From positions 19,897,132 to 19,961,131 of the forward strand of contig CM029386.1 in the NCBI GenBank assembly GCA_017165825.1: DNA of 64,000 nt. Direction: 5' to 3'. Of this stretch, positions 23,738 through 35,769 are shown in pieces. The notes below the pieces were generated by a model, which did not search any database, was not told the origin of the DNA, and saw only the letters and a list, made by a program, of their open reading frames with translations. How positions within the stretch are numbered: the first letter of the stretch is position 1; every line of letters starts with the position of its first letter. Both the position numbers and the translations under genes were made by a program. This DNA is from Hepsetus odoe. Its lineage: Eukaryota > Chordata > Actinopteri > Characiformes > Hepsetidae.

Positions 23738-26700
23738 AAAAAATAATAATAATAAAAAATTAAACCCGTGTTCCCCCTCTGAAGTAAAGCATGCAGGAGC
23801 AGGACTTCATACCTTCAGGATGTTCTGGGTTTCATTCCATTTGTTGGTCCACTCCTTGGTCAGTTCCAGCACCTACAGAGCAAAAGAAATAAATAAAGGC
23901 GAGAAAATATTCAAAGAACCCGTCTGCGGCAGGAGCACTGGTTACAGACTTGGATCTGCTGCAGGTGGATGCTCTTACCCTGGCCTCGTTCTGGTGGAGC
24001 TTCTCCTCCATACTCAGAGCTGTGGGCGAGTCCAGCAGAGCTATCTGACACGAAAAAAAAAACCAAAAAAACTACAATTCATATTTTCTTAATCAAGATG
24101 AACCACAGAAATACTTCATTTCAATCAACCTGACCAGACTCATCATTTATCATCATAACGGATTAACATTATTTATGAATATTCGACGAATCTAAGTATT
24201 GTGTCTGCTTTGGTTCCTGAGTGTTGCTTGGATTAGCCTTAAAATCATTATAATTTTTCTATGAGAAATGTTTTAATTTTTTAGGAAAAATTCTACAGAT
24301 TTCCTGCATATAAAAAAGGAAGCGGGAGCAAAATGAAGTCCACCCTGCAAAACCCGAACTCCTTCTTCTAAATGCTGATGAACAAAAGCTCCAGACCTGG
24401 TTCCCCTGCACCAGCAGGGCTTTGAGGCGAGCGATCTCGGCCCGCAGCTCGCGGATCAGCCGCACGTTGGCGTCCTCGTTGATGGTGGGCTTGTTGATGA
24501 TGTTTTTGGCCCGGTTTGCGTAGCGCAGCGTGCTGAGGGTCTCGCCGTAGTTCACGTCCGCGGGAGAGATGGCTGAGAGGAAACAACGTCTTTACTGGAA
24601 AAGCACTTTTTATTTCTGCGAATTATGTCTCATTACATTCACCTCGCGCCACACCGTCCCGTCACCCGCCCCCCAAAAGGGTACCATTAATACACACTTC
24701 TTTAATGGTGGTTTGCGGGACAGTTTGCGCCTTTAGCTACTGACTTGCGATCATGATGGTTTTGGAGTTTCCACCCAGACTGTCTTTGAGGAGCCACGTC
24801 AGGACAGAGTCTCTGTACGGAACAAACACCTGCTTCTTCTTCAGCTGACCGTTCCCTCCAGCCTGAGACATATCAGCTGAGGAGAGGAAGACACAGAGTG
24901 TCCCAGATGAATGTTCACTTTAGGACAAAGACACGCAATCAACAGTAATGATGTAATTACTACCTTCGCTCAACGGTTCTATTAACCGCACACTCTCCTC
25001 CTGCACGATTTCACTTTAAAGCCAAAAGGCACATTTGGAAAATTGGAGATATTAAATAATTCTGAGATTTTAATTCAGATGTAATTCATTTCAGTGCACA
25101 GGAGCTGGACTTGCAACGCTGTTCTATTATTTGAATACTGTATCTAGTACTTTAAAGTGAATAACTGGACCAAGAGGTTGCAGCTTCAGATCCCACCTCC
25201 ACGGTGTCCCTGAACGACCCTTAAGGGGAGACTGTCCCTGGATGAAATGGAAGTCGCTCTGGACAAGTGTGTGTTCTACATGACGTAGATTTTGATGCTT
25301 TGTGCTGTAATCAGTTCTCCAGTGTGAGAGCTTGACTGTAAAATCTCAAACGTGCACCAAATCTAGTGTTTTTTTTGTACAACATCTGCAGGTGCATCTG
25401 GATTTTTCATGCCTGGACATTAAAAACAGATTGCAGGGTGAGTGAGAGGGCAGTGAGATGGTCCTGGGTTTGATTCTCAGGTGGGGCAGCCTTTGTGTGG
25501 AGTTCCCACGCATGACATGGAAATCAGAACATCTTACCCAGGGCAGAGATCACGTTGCCAAGGGTAACCAGGCTCTTGTTGATGTTGCCCCCCTCTTTGA
25601 GGCGGACGCCCGTGGCTCCTGTAGCATCTGCTCGTTCACTGCCCGCCAGGTCCACCAGGTGGATCTTACTGACTGTTTCGCAGGGCATCTCAGCATCAAA
25701 CTTCGCCTGAGGGGAGAGAGCGGTGAAGAGGACAGAATGGATAAAAAGAGTGGACAAAGTGAGGACAGCGGAGTGGTTAGGATGCAGGGAGTAGAGGTGG
25801 TGAAGGTGAAGGAGTTTAAATATGACAGTTCAGAGTAACGGCGGGTGTGCAAGAGAGGTGAAGAAGAGGGTGCAGGCAGGTTGGAATGGGTGGAGAAGAG
25901 TGGCTGGAGTGATTTGGAGTGACAGACGGGAACCAGCAAAAGTAAAAGGAAGGTTTTACAGGCAGGTAGTGAGACCAGCTATGCTATACAGGTTGGAGAT
26001 GGTGGTGCTGATGAAAAGACAGGAGGCGGAGCTGGAGGTGTCAGAGTTAAAGATGCTGAGATGTTCGTTGGGTGTGATGATGGACAGGATTAGGAGGGAC
26101 AGCTCAGGTTGGACTTTTTGGAGACAAAGTTAGAGAAGTGAGATTGCGCTGGTTTGGACATGTCCAGAGGAGAGACGAGGAGTAAAGTATCAGCAGAAGG
26201 TCACCTGTGTGAAGTTGATGGTGAAGATGGCGTGTGAGCGGCTGCTGGCGTCGTTCATGCCGGTGCTGGCCGTGGTGCGGTTGATGTTTCCTGCCTCCAT
26301 TAGCTCCTCCACGTCTGTGTAGTTCTGAACCAGGTGCTTGGACAGATCTGAGGAGGTGAAAGATCACAAAGCATCAGACCAGCCAAACTCAACTATTAAA
26401 CTAATGAAGTTTACTAGCCTACCTAAGGCTAAAGCTGGCTAAATTGATCCATCTTATCCAAACTAATCCTATATGTGATTGGCTAAAAACTAAAAAGGTC
26501 ATGCTCTACATCAATTTTGACCTTTTTTCTAAGTGTCTGCTGAGTCATCGTCTTTGTAAACCTCTTGGCAAAGCTGCTACCTAATTTTAAACTTTGTATG
26601 AGGCGCTTTCGGTTGTGGACGGCGAGCTGTGATACAAGTTTTCCATCAGCACGAGCGTTATTTCCAGCAATTTGTGCAGGATCAGACGTAGCTCATGGCT

Positions 26701-27643
26701 TTCTCTCCACAGAGAGAGACAGAAATAACTACAGCGGTATAAAAAAAAAAAAAAAAAAAAAAGCATAAAGCATCAGGAGTCTCACCCTCGACATAAGGGC
26801 CATCTTTGGGATGCTCTCTGACTCGCAGGTTGTACGTCTTTGCCAGCTTCCTCCTCAGCAGGTCCCGCACACGCTCGTTATAGATCTCCAGATAACTACC
26901 AGACAATATAAAAGACAGCTTAACGTGAAAAATGTGAAAGTGAAAGTGACCATTCTTTGTGAACACAGCACACAGTGAAGCACAACGAAATTACACCTCT
27001 GCGCACACACGTGCAGCAGGAGGCAGCTATTGAAATCTCCCGGGGAGCAGCGATGGGGACAGTACCTAGCTCAAGGGTACCTCAAGACAACCTACTGGTG
27101 AGGGATTCGAACCCACAATCTTCCGATCCTGAGGCCAACTCCCTAAACACTACGCTGCCCCAGTCGTGTGATTCTGTTCAACCGGGCGGCAACGCTGGCC
27201 GCAGGGACCCTTTAACCGCTGACCTCACACCCGGACCCCTCTCACCTGACTTCTGTGCGGAATGAAGCTTCGTCCCGGCGGATCATCCCGGATATCCGAG
27301 CGAACAGGCCTTCGCAAATCCGAGGAATCAGCCCCAGGTCGCCCTTAAACATACACAGGACAGGGTTACAGCCATCGTTCATCATAAAGACGTTGGCCAA
27401 TCGGGACGTGATTGGTCTGCGGTTTGCTTTCTCAGTGATGTTGGAACGTTGGTTTTCCTTAAATAGAGCTTTTTACAGCTTTACAGATGACGGAGGCCAA
27501 ACTCCCTAAAACTGGAAGAAGAAACCGTGGGAGGAACCCGGACTCAGACTTCGCTTTGGACAGTCCTCATAGATTAAAAAGGACGGCAGGATAGCCCACC
27601 GATTTTTGCCCACTTCCTAATTTTTTGAGTCAAAAGCAAACCC

Positions 27644-27674
<31 letters not shown>

Positions 27675-28630
27675 TAAATAAATGAATGAATGAATAAAAT
27701 AAAAAATGAGAGACAAACACGTTTGCTGTTGAAACAAAACTCATGTCTCGAAAGGAACAAAACTAAAATTTCAGTTGATCGTTTCAAAATGTATCAATTT
27801 ATCGGTCAGTTTTCTGACGATTTTTGACGATCAGCTGCAAATTTCAAATTATAGAAGTAAATGAAGATTCCTCTTCGGTTCACACACACACGCCACATTT
27901 CTGACCAGCTGACATTAACGTCTAGTGGGTTTATTGGCAAATAGAGTTTTTTAGCCGAAATCTCCGACCGTTGTGCCGCTGAGCCCAGTACGAGGAACCT
28001 CAGCGTTTAATCTGGATTGTATATGATGTGTAAACTAATTAAACGAATATTTCCCTGATGAAGATTAAACCTGTCGAACTGACCTGAATGATGTCACTGA
28101 CGTGAACGTGAAAGTGAACTTTGATACCGACGTACAGGAAGAAACTTCAAAAACATCAGTGAAGGTCTAATTCAGAGCTCATTAATCTCTTTATTACCCA
28201 CAGAGCAAAACCAAAGAGGACACTTCAGACACCGGACACGTCCCTGTGCAGTGACTAACGACGGATCTGGATTAAAAGAGTGAAAAACTGGAATTTGGAA
28301 ACCACTGCTTAAATAAAGGTAAACTACTTTCGACAATGACCAACTAAAAGAAGGTCATTTTTAAACTTTGGTCCATGTACGTGTACGTTTTATTTTATTG
28401 CACAAGAAAAACTTTTAATGAATATTTTTCCCCCCTTTTTTTTTTTTTACACAGCTGGGATGGAAAACGGAGCTCAGAGAGTCTGGAAAAGAAAGAGTGG
28501 ACACTTGTCTTACAGGGCTGCCCATCATGGTGTAGGACTTCCCCGAGCCGGTCTGTCCATAAGCGAAGATGCAGGCGTTGTAGCCCTGAAACGCTGCCTT
28601 CAGGACATCTGAACCCAGCTCCTTAAACAC

Positions 28631-28676
<46 letters not shown>

Positions 28677-31600
28677 TTTAGCAGACGCTCTTATCCAGAG
28701 CAACTTCCATGTCCTGATTACAGGGACAGTCCCCCTGGAGACACTCAGGGTTGAGGGTCCTGCTCAGGGACCCAGTGGTGGTAGTGCCAGAGGTGGGATT
28801 CGAACCTGGGACCACAGGCAAGCCCCCTACCACTAGACCACCACCACCACCACCCCACACACACTTCAGTAAAATAATATCACGCTTGTTTTGTATTACA
28901 ACAACACGCCGAAATCTGGGCCACTGGCTCCAGGGAGGTTCCCCTTAATCTACACACAATATTAATATGATCCACAACATCTTGCTTAGCAGAATTAAGG
29001 GCAGCGGATTAAGGTCGAAACTGAACTAATGTGAAGATGAACGATGTCCAAGAGCAGAGCTGCTCACGTATGGAGCAAAACCAGCCGTAATTCTTAAGCC
29101 CAACGTTTCCACCCACCCAGCCAGAGCCAAGACTTCTCAACGAAGAAACCACAAATCAGTCAAATGGAGAGATGGTATTATTGGAGAACCTAGCATTCTG
29201 AAGCACTGTCAATAAGGAGAACATTATAGAACAGTATGAAGCAGTAAAGTAGATCTTTAGAAAGCAGAAAAATCGCATGAATATTGTAGAACAGTGTGAA
29301 AGGGGGCAGAGAACCCTGCAGAACCATGTAACATTGTAGGACAGCATGAATTGAGCCAGAACCCTGCAGAACGGCGCGGACAAGATGGAGAACCCTGCAG
29401 AACTGCGAGAACGGGTCAGAGAACCCTGCCAAATGAGCACAAAAAAACAGGATGGAGAAGCCTGCAGAACGGTGTGAATGTGGGAAAAAAAGATAGTAGA
29501 ATAGCGTAACTAATGAGAGGACAGTGTGATTGGACAGAGAACATTCTAGAACCATGTGCATACACACACACACACACACACGCCAGCAGGGTTTGGGGTT
29601 TTGAGTCTGTTTGCTCTGGTCTGCCTGATCTGGAGGTCAGAGTGCAGGAAGCTCTGAATCTGCAGCCGCTCCAGAAGAACGCCGTCCTAAATTCACAGTA
29701 GAACAGGAGCATTTGAACTTTACCAGCCCAAAGCGTACGAGACCAGAGGGTAAGCGGATTTGGGCATCAAAGCTGATTATGCCATTCATACGCCCCGAGC
29801 TCAGACCACAGACCTAGAAACCAAAATCTCAGTTCCTCCAGAGCAACAGGTGCACGTACACCACAGACTAAACTGGAGGACGACCGGACCGTGACGTCCA
29901 CCAACACGACCGAGATCATCCCGTCAAACCGTCCTGCACCAGTCATACACCTACCGGCGTGGGACCTGTACATCATGTGACCTTCCCAAACCCCACAGAG
30001 AGGTTAATGCTGGGCTGTTCAGTTCATTTAGCCCAATCTATCCACATACCGGCCTCGTTCACACATCCAGTGACTGGATCTCTACAAACGCTGCAAAAAA
30101 TAAATAAATACTTTTATATTTTTTATCCCAAATATTATCAACCAGCCAAGACGTTTTACAGAAACAGCATCAGAACCATGTCTTTTTGACATATTCCACA
30201 AGTTCGTGAGGAGATTTAGAGATTTACAGCTAAAAAGCTGGAGATGAACTCCTAACACACCTTTATTTTTTTCCCACTCTTCGCTCCAAACTGAGGCAAA
30301 AGGAGGAAACGTCAGACATTAAGCATGTTTTGGCAGATTAGCTCCACTTGAGGGACGCGGAAAAATGGCGTAAATCAAATTTTTGGCAACGTGTTTGGGA
30401 AAATGCCAGGGGGATTATTTTTAAAATCGAAATCAGATCCAGCTTCACCTTCTCTTGTGATGCAAAGCCGGAGCTGGTGCGATCGCCCGAATCGTACGAA
30501 AAATCATACGTGAACGTTTTAGTCCTCTCTCTCACGCTGTCTCCGGTCACGCCGTCCGGGATCTGGACGAAAAGAGAGAAAGACGAGTGAGACATTCTGG
30601 ACCAAAGCACATCGTTTCATCAACTGCTGTGAAGGCTCATTCAAATATTTGACTATGATCATTAAAATCGTGTTTCAACCTGTTGGACTCGTTACCCTGG
30701 CAACGAAAAAGACAAATCGGACAAACTTGAAACAACTCAGGGAAACAGACAGTGCTGTGCAAAAGTCTTGAGCCCCTCATTTGCCTCCAAAGAGTCAGAC
30801 TTTCTTGAATTTTTAACATGTTATTGAGGAACAGTTCTCCAGACTGAAGCACAAAGTTTTTGTTTCTCATTTTCAGTGCAGTTCCTGAACCTGTGCAGTT
30901 TGTTTGTTTGAAGCCACACTGCGATCTTCGTATGAAAACCCTACAGAATAGTGCACTCCAGAGTGAGCAGTGCACTCCAGAGTGAGCAGTGCACGAGGGA
31001 ATGATTTTAGAGACAGGGACGAGTTCAAAAGTATCTATGATGCATTAAAATACAATTAGGCAAAAAAAAAAAAACCTAATATTTATTATCATTATTTATA
31101 TTATTATTAATAATAATAATTTTTACATTATCATTTAAATCATTTAACTACAAATAATTTAGAATATTTCAATTTGCTGTTGAAATAAGCTGCATTTTTG
31201 GCTAATCTGGTCCAAATGGGGGGAAAAAAAAAAAAGACAATAATGTAAGAAGAAGATTTTGCGTACTTACATTAAATGTCTCGCTAAAACTCACCTTCAG
31301 GTTCGTGATTGTGGTTTTGTTCCCCGCCATTTGAATGATGTTCTGGGCAGACAACTCTTTTTCACTGAAAAAAAAGAAAACGTCTTTAGACTTCCTGTCA
31401 GAGACTTTATTTAACAGGATTAAGTAACTGGATTCTGTGGCTTGAGGATTGAAGGATCTACAGCCGGGACGGTTCACGATGCTGAAAACGTTCTGGAAAT
31501 AAAACAGAACATGATTATTATAACAGACGTCAGTGGTGGTCTAGTGTTTAGAGACTAAGCCCCAGGATCAGAAGGTCATGGGATCGAGTTCTGAACCAGC

Positions 31601-34124
31601 AGGTGCCCTGAGGTACCCATGAGCAAGGTACTGTCCCCATCACTGCTCCCAGGTGCTGGATACAGCTGCTCACACTCGGTGTGTGTGTGGGTGAAAAGCA
31701 GAAGCGTTAGGTTGTGGTTCACTGTGTCTCACTTTCACTTAAAAGAAGTCAATGGGCAGGGGCCATCACACACACACACACACACACACACACATTTATT
31801 GATTCCAGCTACAAAGTGAACGGCCTTAACTTGAAATCCTTCCAAACGCAAATGCACTTCAAGTGTTTCTAAAAGAAGACACTCCCGTTGACCTCTGGAT
31901 GACCTTCACTGAACCAGTATCAACAGAACCAGCATGAAACCTAACTGATGGAAACATACACTGCTGTGCAAAAGTCTTGACCCCTTCATTTCATCATATT
32001 TGAGTCCAAAGAGCATCTTCTGCTTTTCACCCATACAGCAGGGGGCAGCCATTTAAAACACCCTGGAGCAGTGATGGGGACGGTACCTTGCTCAAGGGTA
32101 TCTCATGGCAACCTACTGGTCTGGGATTCGAGCCCAAGCCCTATCGATCCTGGGGCCTAGTCCCTAAACCCTAGACGATTGTTACATGTTGAGGAACATT
32201 TCTCCAGGCTTTCTGAAGGAGTTTTTGTTTCTCATTTTCAGTACAGTCCCCGTATCTAAGGGCAACCAGCATGAAAATAGAGTCTGAGCGAACCTTTTGG
32301 GTTTGCAGCTACAGCAGGGTTAAATCCTGGTGAAAGAAGGTTTACAGGACGGTGAAGTGGCGCTGATGACAGACAGGCGGCGGAGCTGCAGGGGAGTTAA
32401 AGATGAAAACCTGGACTTCGGCTTGAATAAGATCAAACAAACATTTTGTTTGTGTGAGATCAAAGGAGGTGAATTCATTAGAAGGAGGTTAATTAATGAG
32501 GTCGTTACATACATTAATTAGTTCATTAGATACATCAAATAAATGCATGTCTGTGATGATCGATTTTCTCTTTTCTGTAATATTGTAAGTTTAATCCAGC
32601 ACGGCTTGACGAAACACAAAATGCAAATCCGTGTTAAAACCGCTCAGTGTGTTCAGGCTTCAGCACCTGACCTGCAGCCACACCCCTGTGTGTTTGAACA
32701 CACACTGCACACAGAAAATGCACTACTGTCTCTGAAGCACACACTCGCGCACACACACACAGGACATTTCCACCGAGCAAAGTGTGTCCTGTGGTCACGA
32801 GCAGCTTTTAGCCTGACTCATCAGGAATATTTTCAACAGGGGGAATAAAACTGACTGACTACAGTAGAAATGATCATGGTGCTCCAGGAGAACAACAATA
32901 AAGGTTCTCACTAAATATTTTACTGCATTAGCCCACATTTCTGCATTCTTAAGAAGCTGGCTGGTGGTGGTCTATTGGTAGGATATTCGTCTATAGATCC
33001 AAAGGTCTTTCAAATCCCACCTCCAGAACCACCACCACTGGGTTTCTGAGCCACGCCCTCTTAACTCCAAGTTGCTCCGGGGAGACTGTCCCCGTAATTA
33101 GGAAATGGAAGTCACTCAGATCAGAGAGGCTGATAAATGCTGGAGAAGCTGGAAAAGCCAAAGTGGCAGAAAAAAAAGTGCATTCTTAAAGTGAAAGTGA
33201 AAGTGACCACCGCTGTCAGTGTGAAACGCAGCACAGCACAACACAACGAAATTCAACCTCCCATTTCACCCACACGGGCAGCTATTGAAAGCGCCCGGGG
33301 AGCAGTGACGGGATGGTAACTTGCTCAAGGGTACCTCAGGGCAACCTACTGGTGAGGGAATCGAACTCACACTCTTCTGATCCGGGGCGACTCCCTCACC
33401 ACTACGAAACCGCTGCCCCGTTCACGGCTCTTTCAGAACATTCTGTGAGTGAGCTTTTAGAGGGAGATGTCTGGTTCCATTCACCACCACTGTGGAGCAT
33501 TTTTACACCAAACCTGCTGAGAGTCGCTCTGTTTACAAACTATATACAAACAAAAAATATGGAGAGAAAATCAGAGGAGAACGTAAAGTGATGTGACGGC
33601 GGAGAGGATGATGATGAGTGTGTGTGTGTGTGTGTGTGTAATAAACATTTACGGCATTTAGCAGACGCTCTTATCCAGAGCCACTTCCATGTCCTGATTA
33701 CAGGGACAGTCCCCCTGGAGACACTCAGGGTTCAGGGTCTTGCTCAGGGACCCAGTGGTGGTGGTGGTGGTGCTGGAGGTGAGATTGAACCGGGGACCTC
33801 TTGATCCAGAGGTCCGTAGACAAGTACCACCACTGGACCACCAGCAGGAATAAACAGTTAAGAGGGTTGACAATGAGTGTGTGTGGTGAATGAACAGTTA
33901 GGAAGCTTGCTGGAGCTGATGATGAGTGTGTGTGCGAGTTGCATGTAGAGTTAGAAAGCTTGATGGTGATGATGGGTGTGTGTGTGTGTGTGTGTGTGTG
34001 CGTGCACGTTGAATGAACAGTTAGGAAGCTTGCTGGAGCTGATGATGAGTGTCAGTGTGTGTGTGTGTGTGTGTGTGTAGTGAATGAAGTTAGGAAGCTT
34101 GCTGGTGATGATGATGATGATGAT

Positions 34125-34169
<45 letters not shown>

Positions 34170-34209
34170 TGAATGAACAGAGTTAGGAGGCTTGCTGGTG
34201 ATAATGATG

Positions 34210-34260
<51 letters not shown>

Positions 34261-34304
34261 TGAATGAACAGAGTTAGGAGGCTTGCTGGTGATGTGATGG
34301 TGAT

Positions 34305-34357
<53 letters not shown>

Positions 34358-34898
34358 TGAATGAACAGAGTTAGGAGGCTTGCTGGTGATGGTGGTGATG
34401 ATGATGTGTGTGTGTGTGTGTAGTGAATGAACAGAGTTAGGAGGCTTGCTGGTGATGGTGATGTGTGTGTGTGTGTGTGTGTGTGTAGTGAATGAACAGA
34501 GCAGAGGTTTGCTGGTGGATGTGATGATGATGATGTGTGTGTTTGTGTGTGTGTAGTGAATGAACAGTTAGGAGGCTTGCTGGTGATGGTGATGATGATG
34601 ATGAGTGTGTGTGTGTTTGTGTGTGTGTAGTGAATGAATAGAGTTAGAGGTTTGCTGGTGATGTAGATGCTGGGTGATGGTGATGATGAGGATGATGATG
34701 TGTGTGTGTGTGTGTGTGTGTAGTGAATGAACAGAGTTAGGAGGCTTGCTGGTGATGATGATGGTGTGTGTGTGTGTGTGTGTGTGTAGAATGAACAGAG
34801 TTAGAGGCTTGCTAAGATGATGATGATGATGGTGGTGTGTGTGTGTGTGTAGGAATGAATGAGAGTTAGAGGCTTGCTGGTGATGGTGATGATGAGAT

Positions 34899-34939
<41 letters not shown>

Positions 34940-35058
34940 TGAATGAACAGAGTTAGGAGGCTTGCTGGTGATGGTGATGTCAGATGTGTGTGATGATGAT
35001 GGTGTGTGTGTGTAGTGAATGAACAGAGCTAGGAGGCTTGCTGGTGATGGTGATGATG

Positions 35059-35103
<45 letters not shown>

Positions 35104-35154
35104 TCACCGGGTGTTGATGGGTCGGACCCTCACGGCCACGCGGACCGAGGCCAT
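13304..35154 (-). CDS. kif16b: KIF16B, PX-domain kinesin-3 (complete, 31 coding exons)
   Basis: KIF16B is a plus-end kinesin-3 that binds PI3P on early endosomes. Exons, descending: 35154-35108, 31364-31295, 30562-30449, 28630-28514, 27343-27246, 26895-26786, 26347-26205, 25706-25538, 24876-24745, 24572-24397, 24044-23979, 23872-23813, 23556-23437, 22923-22872, 22517-22380, 22109-22027, 21920-21832, 20410-20357, 19724-19523, 18417-18143, 18040-17650, 17462-17193, 16970-16657, 16023-15865, 15711-15609, 15105-15058, 14733-14683, 14428-14306, 14126-14037, 13865-13782, 13468-13304. They total 4113 nt (1370 aa) with all phases matching. Landmarks: MASVRVAVRVRP start; P-loop GQTGSGKS (exon 4); switch I SSRSHAIF (exon 7); switch II DLAGSE (exon 8); FHA at about residues 474-560; Glu/Gln-rich coiled coils (exons 18-24); PX from about 1228 with RRYSRFREMH (exon 29); ending FFKKGVFDYSSHGTG. 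Exon 1 is duplicated (see 35719-35765). Exon 26 (15105-15058) is short and poorly conserved, the least certain call. Confidence 0.95.
15212..15262 (-). repeat. SINE family A, tail fragment
   Basis: Only the 3' tail (gaaggtgaaagtgacta, cgcaacgaaatgcagcc) is present, in the kif16b intron between exons 26 and 25. Confidence 0.55.
15408..15508 (+). repeat. SINE family B, 3' tail
   Basis: Decayed tail (gagtcgcttcggatcgaagc ... ctgctaaattaa ... aaatgtaaatg), the part shared by family B copies. Confidence 0.55.
16270..16492 (+). repeat. SINE family A
   Basis: Full copy antisense to kif16b between exons 24 and 23, with clear B-box (ggttcgagtacc). Confidence 0.83.
17035..17160 (-). repeat. SINE family B, head part
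   Basis: Reverse-oriented head (gggatttgaacctgcaaccc) with an adjoining (cca)n run, 30 bp before kif16b exon 22's donor side. Confidence 0.65.
18655..18752 (+). repeat. Family C repeat, 3' part
   Basis: The segment gagctgggatagactccagc, gacaagcggctcagaaaatg and (agtg)n are present; the head is missing. Confidence 0.7.
19093..19330 (-). repeat. SINE family A
   Basis: Full reverse copy (tail gtgaaagtgaaagtgac, head ggaatcgaacccacaatctt) in the kif16b intron between exons 20 and 19. Confidence 0.85.
22586..22790 (+). repeat. SINE family A with TG expansion
   Basis: Degenerate copy whose distal part has expanded into a (tg)n/(ag)n run at about 22689-22730. It ends with tagtcactttcacttcc. Confidence 0.75.
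23095..23300 (+). repeat. SINE family A with B-box deletion
   Basis: The A-box region (ggtggcctagtgtttag) is retained but part of the B-box segment is deleted. Confidence 0.8.
23332..23420. repeat. 25-bp tandem repeat
   Basis: Three copies and a partial of gtgtgttcgggaggggttga + ggaga, ending 17 bp from the kif16b exon 13 donor. Confidence 0.85.
25160..25292 (+). repeat. SINE family B, degraded
   Basis: Recognisable by cttcagatcccacctcca, ggggagactgtccctg and gaagtcgctctggacaag. Confidence 0.6.
25432..25525 (+). repeat. Family C repeat, head fragment
   Basis: ggtcctgggtttgattctca and tgtgtggagttcccac, directly before the kif16b exon 8 donor region. Confidence 0.6.
25755..26180 (+). mobile_element. 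Non-LTR retrotransposon fragment (copy 3)
   Basis: Lies antisense to kif16b in the intron between exons 8 and 7. It starts at the same upstream segment as copy 2 and stops short at the gagacgaggag region just before exon 7, lacking the terminal tail. Confidence 0.85.
26930..27168 (-). repeat. SINE family A
   Basis: Full reverse copy between kif16b exons 6 and 5. It begins 35 bp upstream (in kif16b sense) of exon 6. Confidence 0.85.
28676..28852 (-). repeat. SINE family B
   Basis: Nearly complete reverse copy: tail agcagacgctcttatccagag, body cagggacagtccccctggag, head gtgggattcgaacctggga. It abuts a CA run. Confidence 0.82.
29220..29560. repeat. Degenerate ~50-bp minisatellite (AGAACCCTGCAGAAC)
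   Basis: The core agaaccctgcagaac alternates with gtagaacagtgtgaa-type segments at least seven times in kif16b intron 3. Confidence 0.75.
30748..30950. mobile_element. Tc1/mariner-type terminal fragment
   Basis: Begins with agtgctgtgcaaaagtcttg, a teleost Tc1/mariner terminal sequence, and runs into gaggaacagttctccagact and tttgtttctcattttcagt. Only one end is present. It lies in kif16b intron 2. Confidence 0.7.
31528..31745 (+). repeat. SINE family A
   Basis: Full copy in kif16b intron 1, just upstream (in kif16b sense) of exon 2. Confidence 0.83.
31958..32265. mobile_element. Tc1/mariner-type fragment interrupted by a SINE
   Basis: Same family as the fragment at 30748. The end ctgctgtgcaaaagtcttg at 31962 and the internal part tgttgaggaacatttctcc at about 32188 are separated by a minus-strand SINE (about 32025-32180), so the SINE inserted later. 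Confidence 0.7.
32025..32180 (-). repeat. SINE family A nested in a Tc1 fragment
   Basis: Reverse copy (catacagcagggggcagcca, actggtctgggattcgagcc) splitting the Tc1-type sequence at 31958-32265. Confidence 0.8.
32955..33145 (+). repeat. SINE family B
   Basis: Head ggtggtggtctattggtagg, body gttgctccggggagactgtc and a decayed ctgataaatgctgg end. Confidence 0.75.
33190..33425 (-). repeat. SINE family A
   Basis: Full reverse copy lying between two family B copies. Confidence 0.85.
33648..33845 (-). repeat. SINE family B
   Basis: Reverse copy at the edge of the kif16b intron 1 TG array; very similar to the copy at 28676. Confidence 0.82.
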
Positions 35155-35410
35155 CCCGGGACAAGCGGTTGATGGTGATGATGATGGTGTGTGTGTGTGT
35201 GTGTAGTGAATGAACAGAGTTAGGAGGCTTGCTGGTGATGATGATGATGATGATGATGATGTGTGTGTGTGTTTGTGTGTGTGTAGTGAATGAACAGTTA
35301 GGAGGTTGCTGGTGATGGTGATGATGATGATGAGTGTGTGTGTTTGTGTGTGTGTAGTGAATTTAACAGAGTTAGGAGGCTTGCTGGGTGATGGTGATGA
35401 TGATGATGAT

Positions 35411-35456
<46 letters not shown>

Positions 35457-35496
35457 TGAATGAACAGTTAGGAGGCTTGCTATGATGGTGATGATG

Positions 35497-35543
<47 letters not shown>

Positions 35544-35710
35544 AACAGAGTTAGGAGGCTTATTGGTGATGGTGATGATGAGAGTGTGTGTGTGTGTGTG
35601 TGCAGTAGTGTGTGCAGAATGAACAGAGTTAGGAGGTTTGCTGGTGATGGTGATGTTGGTGATGGTGGTGGTGGTGGGATGATGATGATGATGATGATGA
35701 TGTGTGTGTG
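33870..35710. repeat. TG-rich minisatellite in kif16b intron 1, enclosing exon 1
   Basis: About 20 units of 65-95 bp, each with tagtgaatgaacagagttag, then gaggcttgctggtgatg, then (gatg)n and a (tg)n run of variable length. Units surround the intact exon 1 at 35108-35154 on both sides. The long His/Thr-rich reading frames here come from the repeat, not from genes. Confidence 0.93.
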
Positions 35711-35718
35711 TGTCTCAC

Positions 35719-35765
35719 TGGGTGTTGGATGGTCGGACCTCGCTGGGCCACGCGACCGAGGCCAT
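35719..35765 (-). pseudogene. kif16b: Second, degraded copy of kif16b coding exon 1
   Basis: The reverse complement matches exon 1 at 35108-35154 from the bases before ATG through the donor (ending gtgagac in both). Small indels and substitutions destroy the kinesin frame after ATG GCC TCG GTC. The flanking 5' sequence (to gggacaagcgg) is shared. Beyond it, only this copy continues into what looks like genuine promoter/5' UTR sequence, while the intact copy re-enters the TG array. One of the two may be an assembly artefact. Confidence 0.8.
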
Positions 35766-35769
35766 CCCG

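Noticed and set aside
34568..35164. 198-aa His/Thr/Ser-rich frame on the minus strand
   Set aside because: It is translated TG/GATG repeat that happens to run into kif16b exon 1; no protein evidence.
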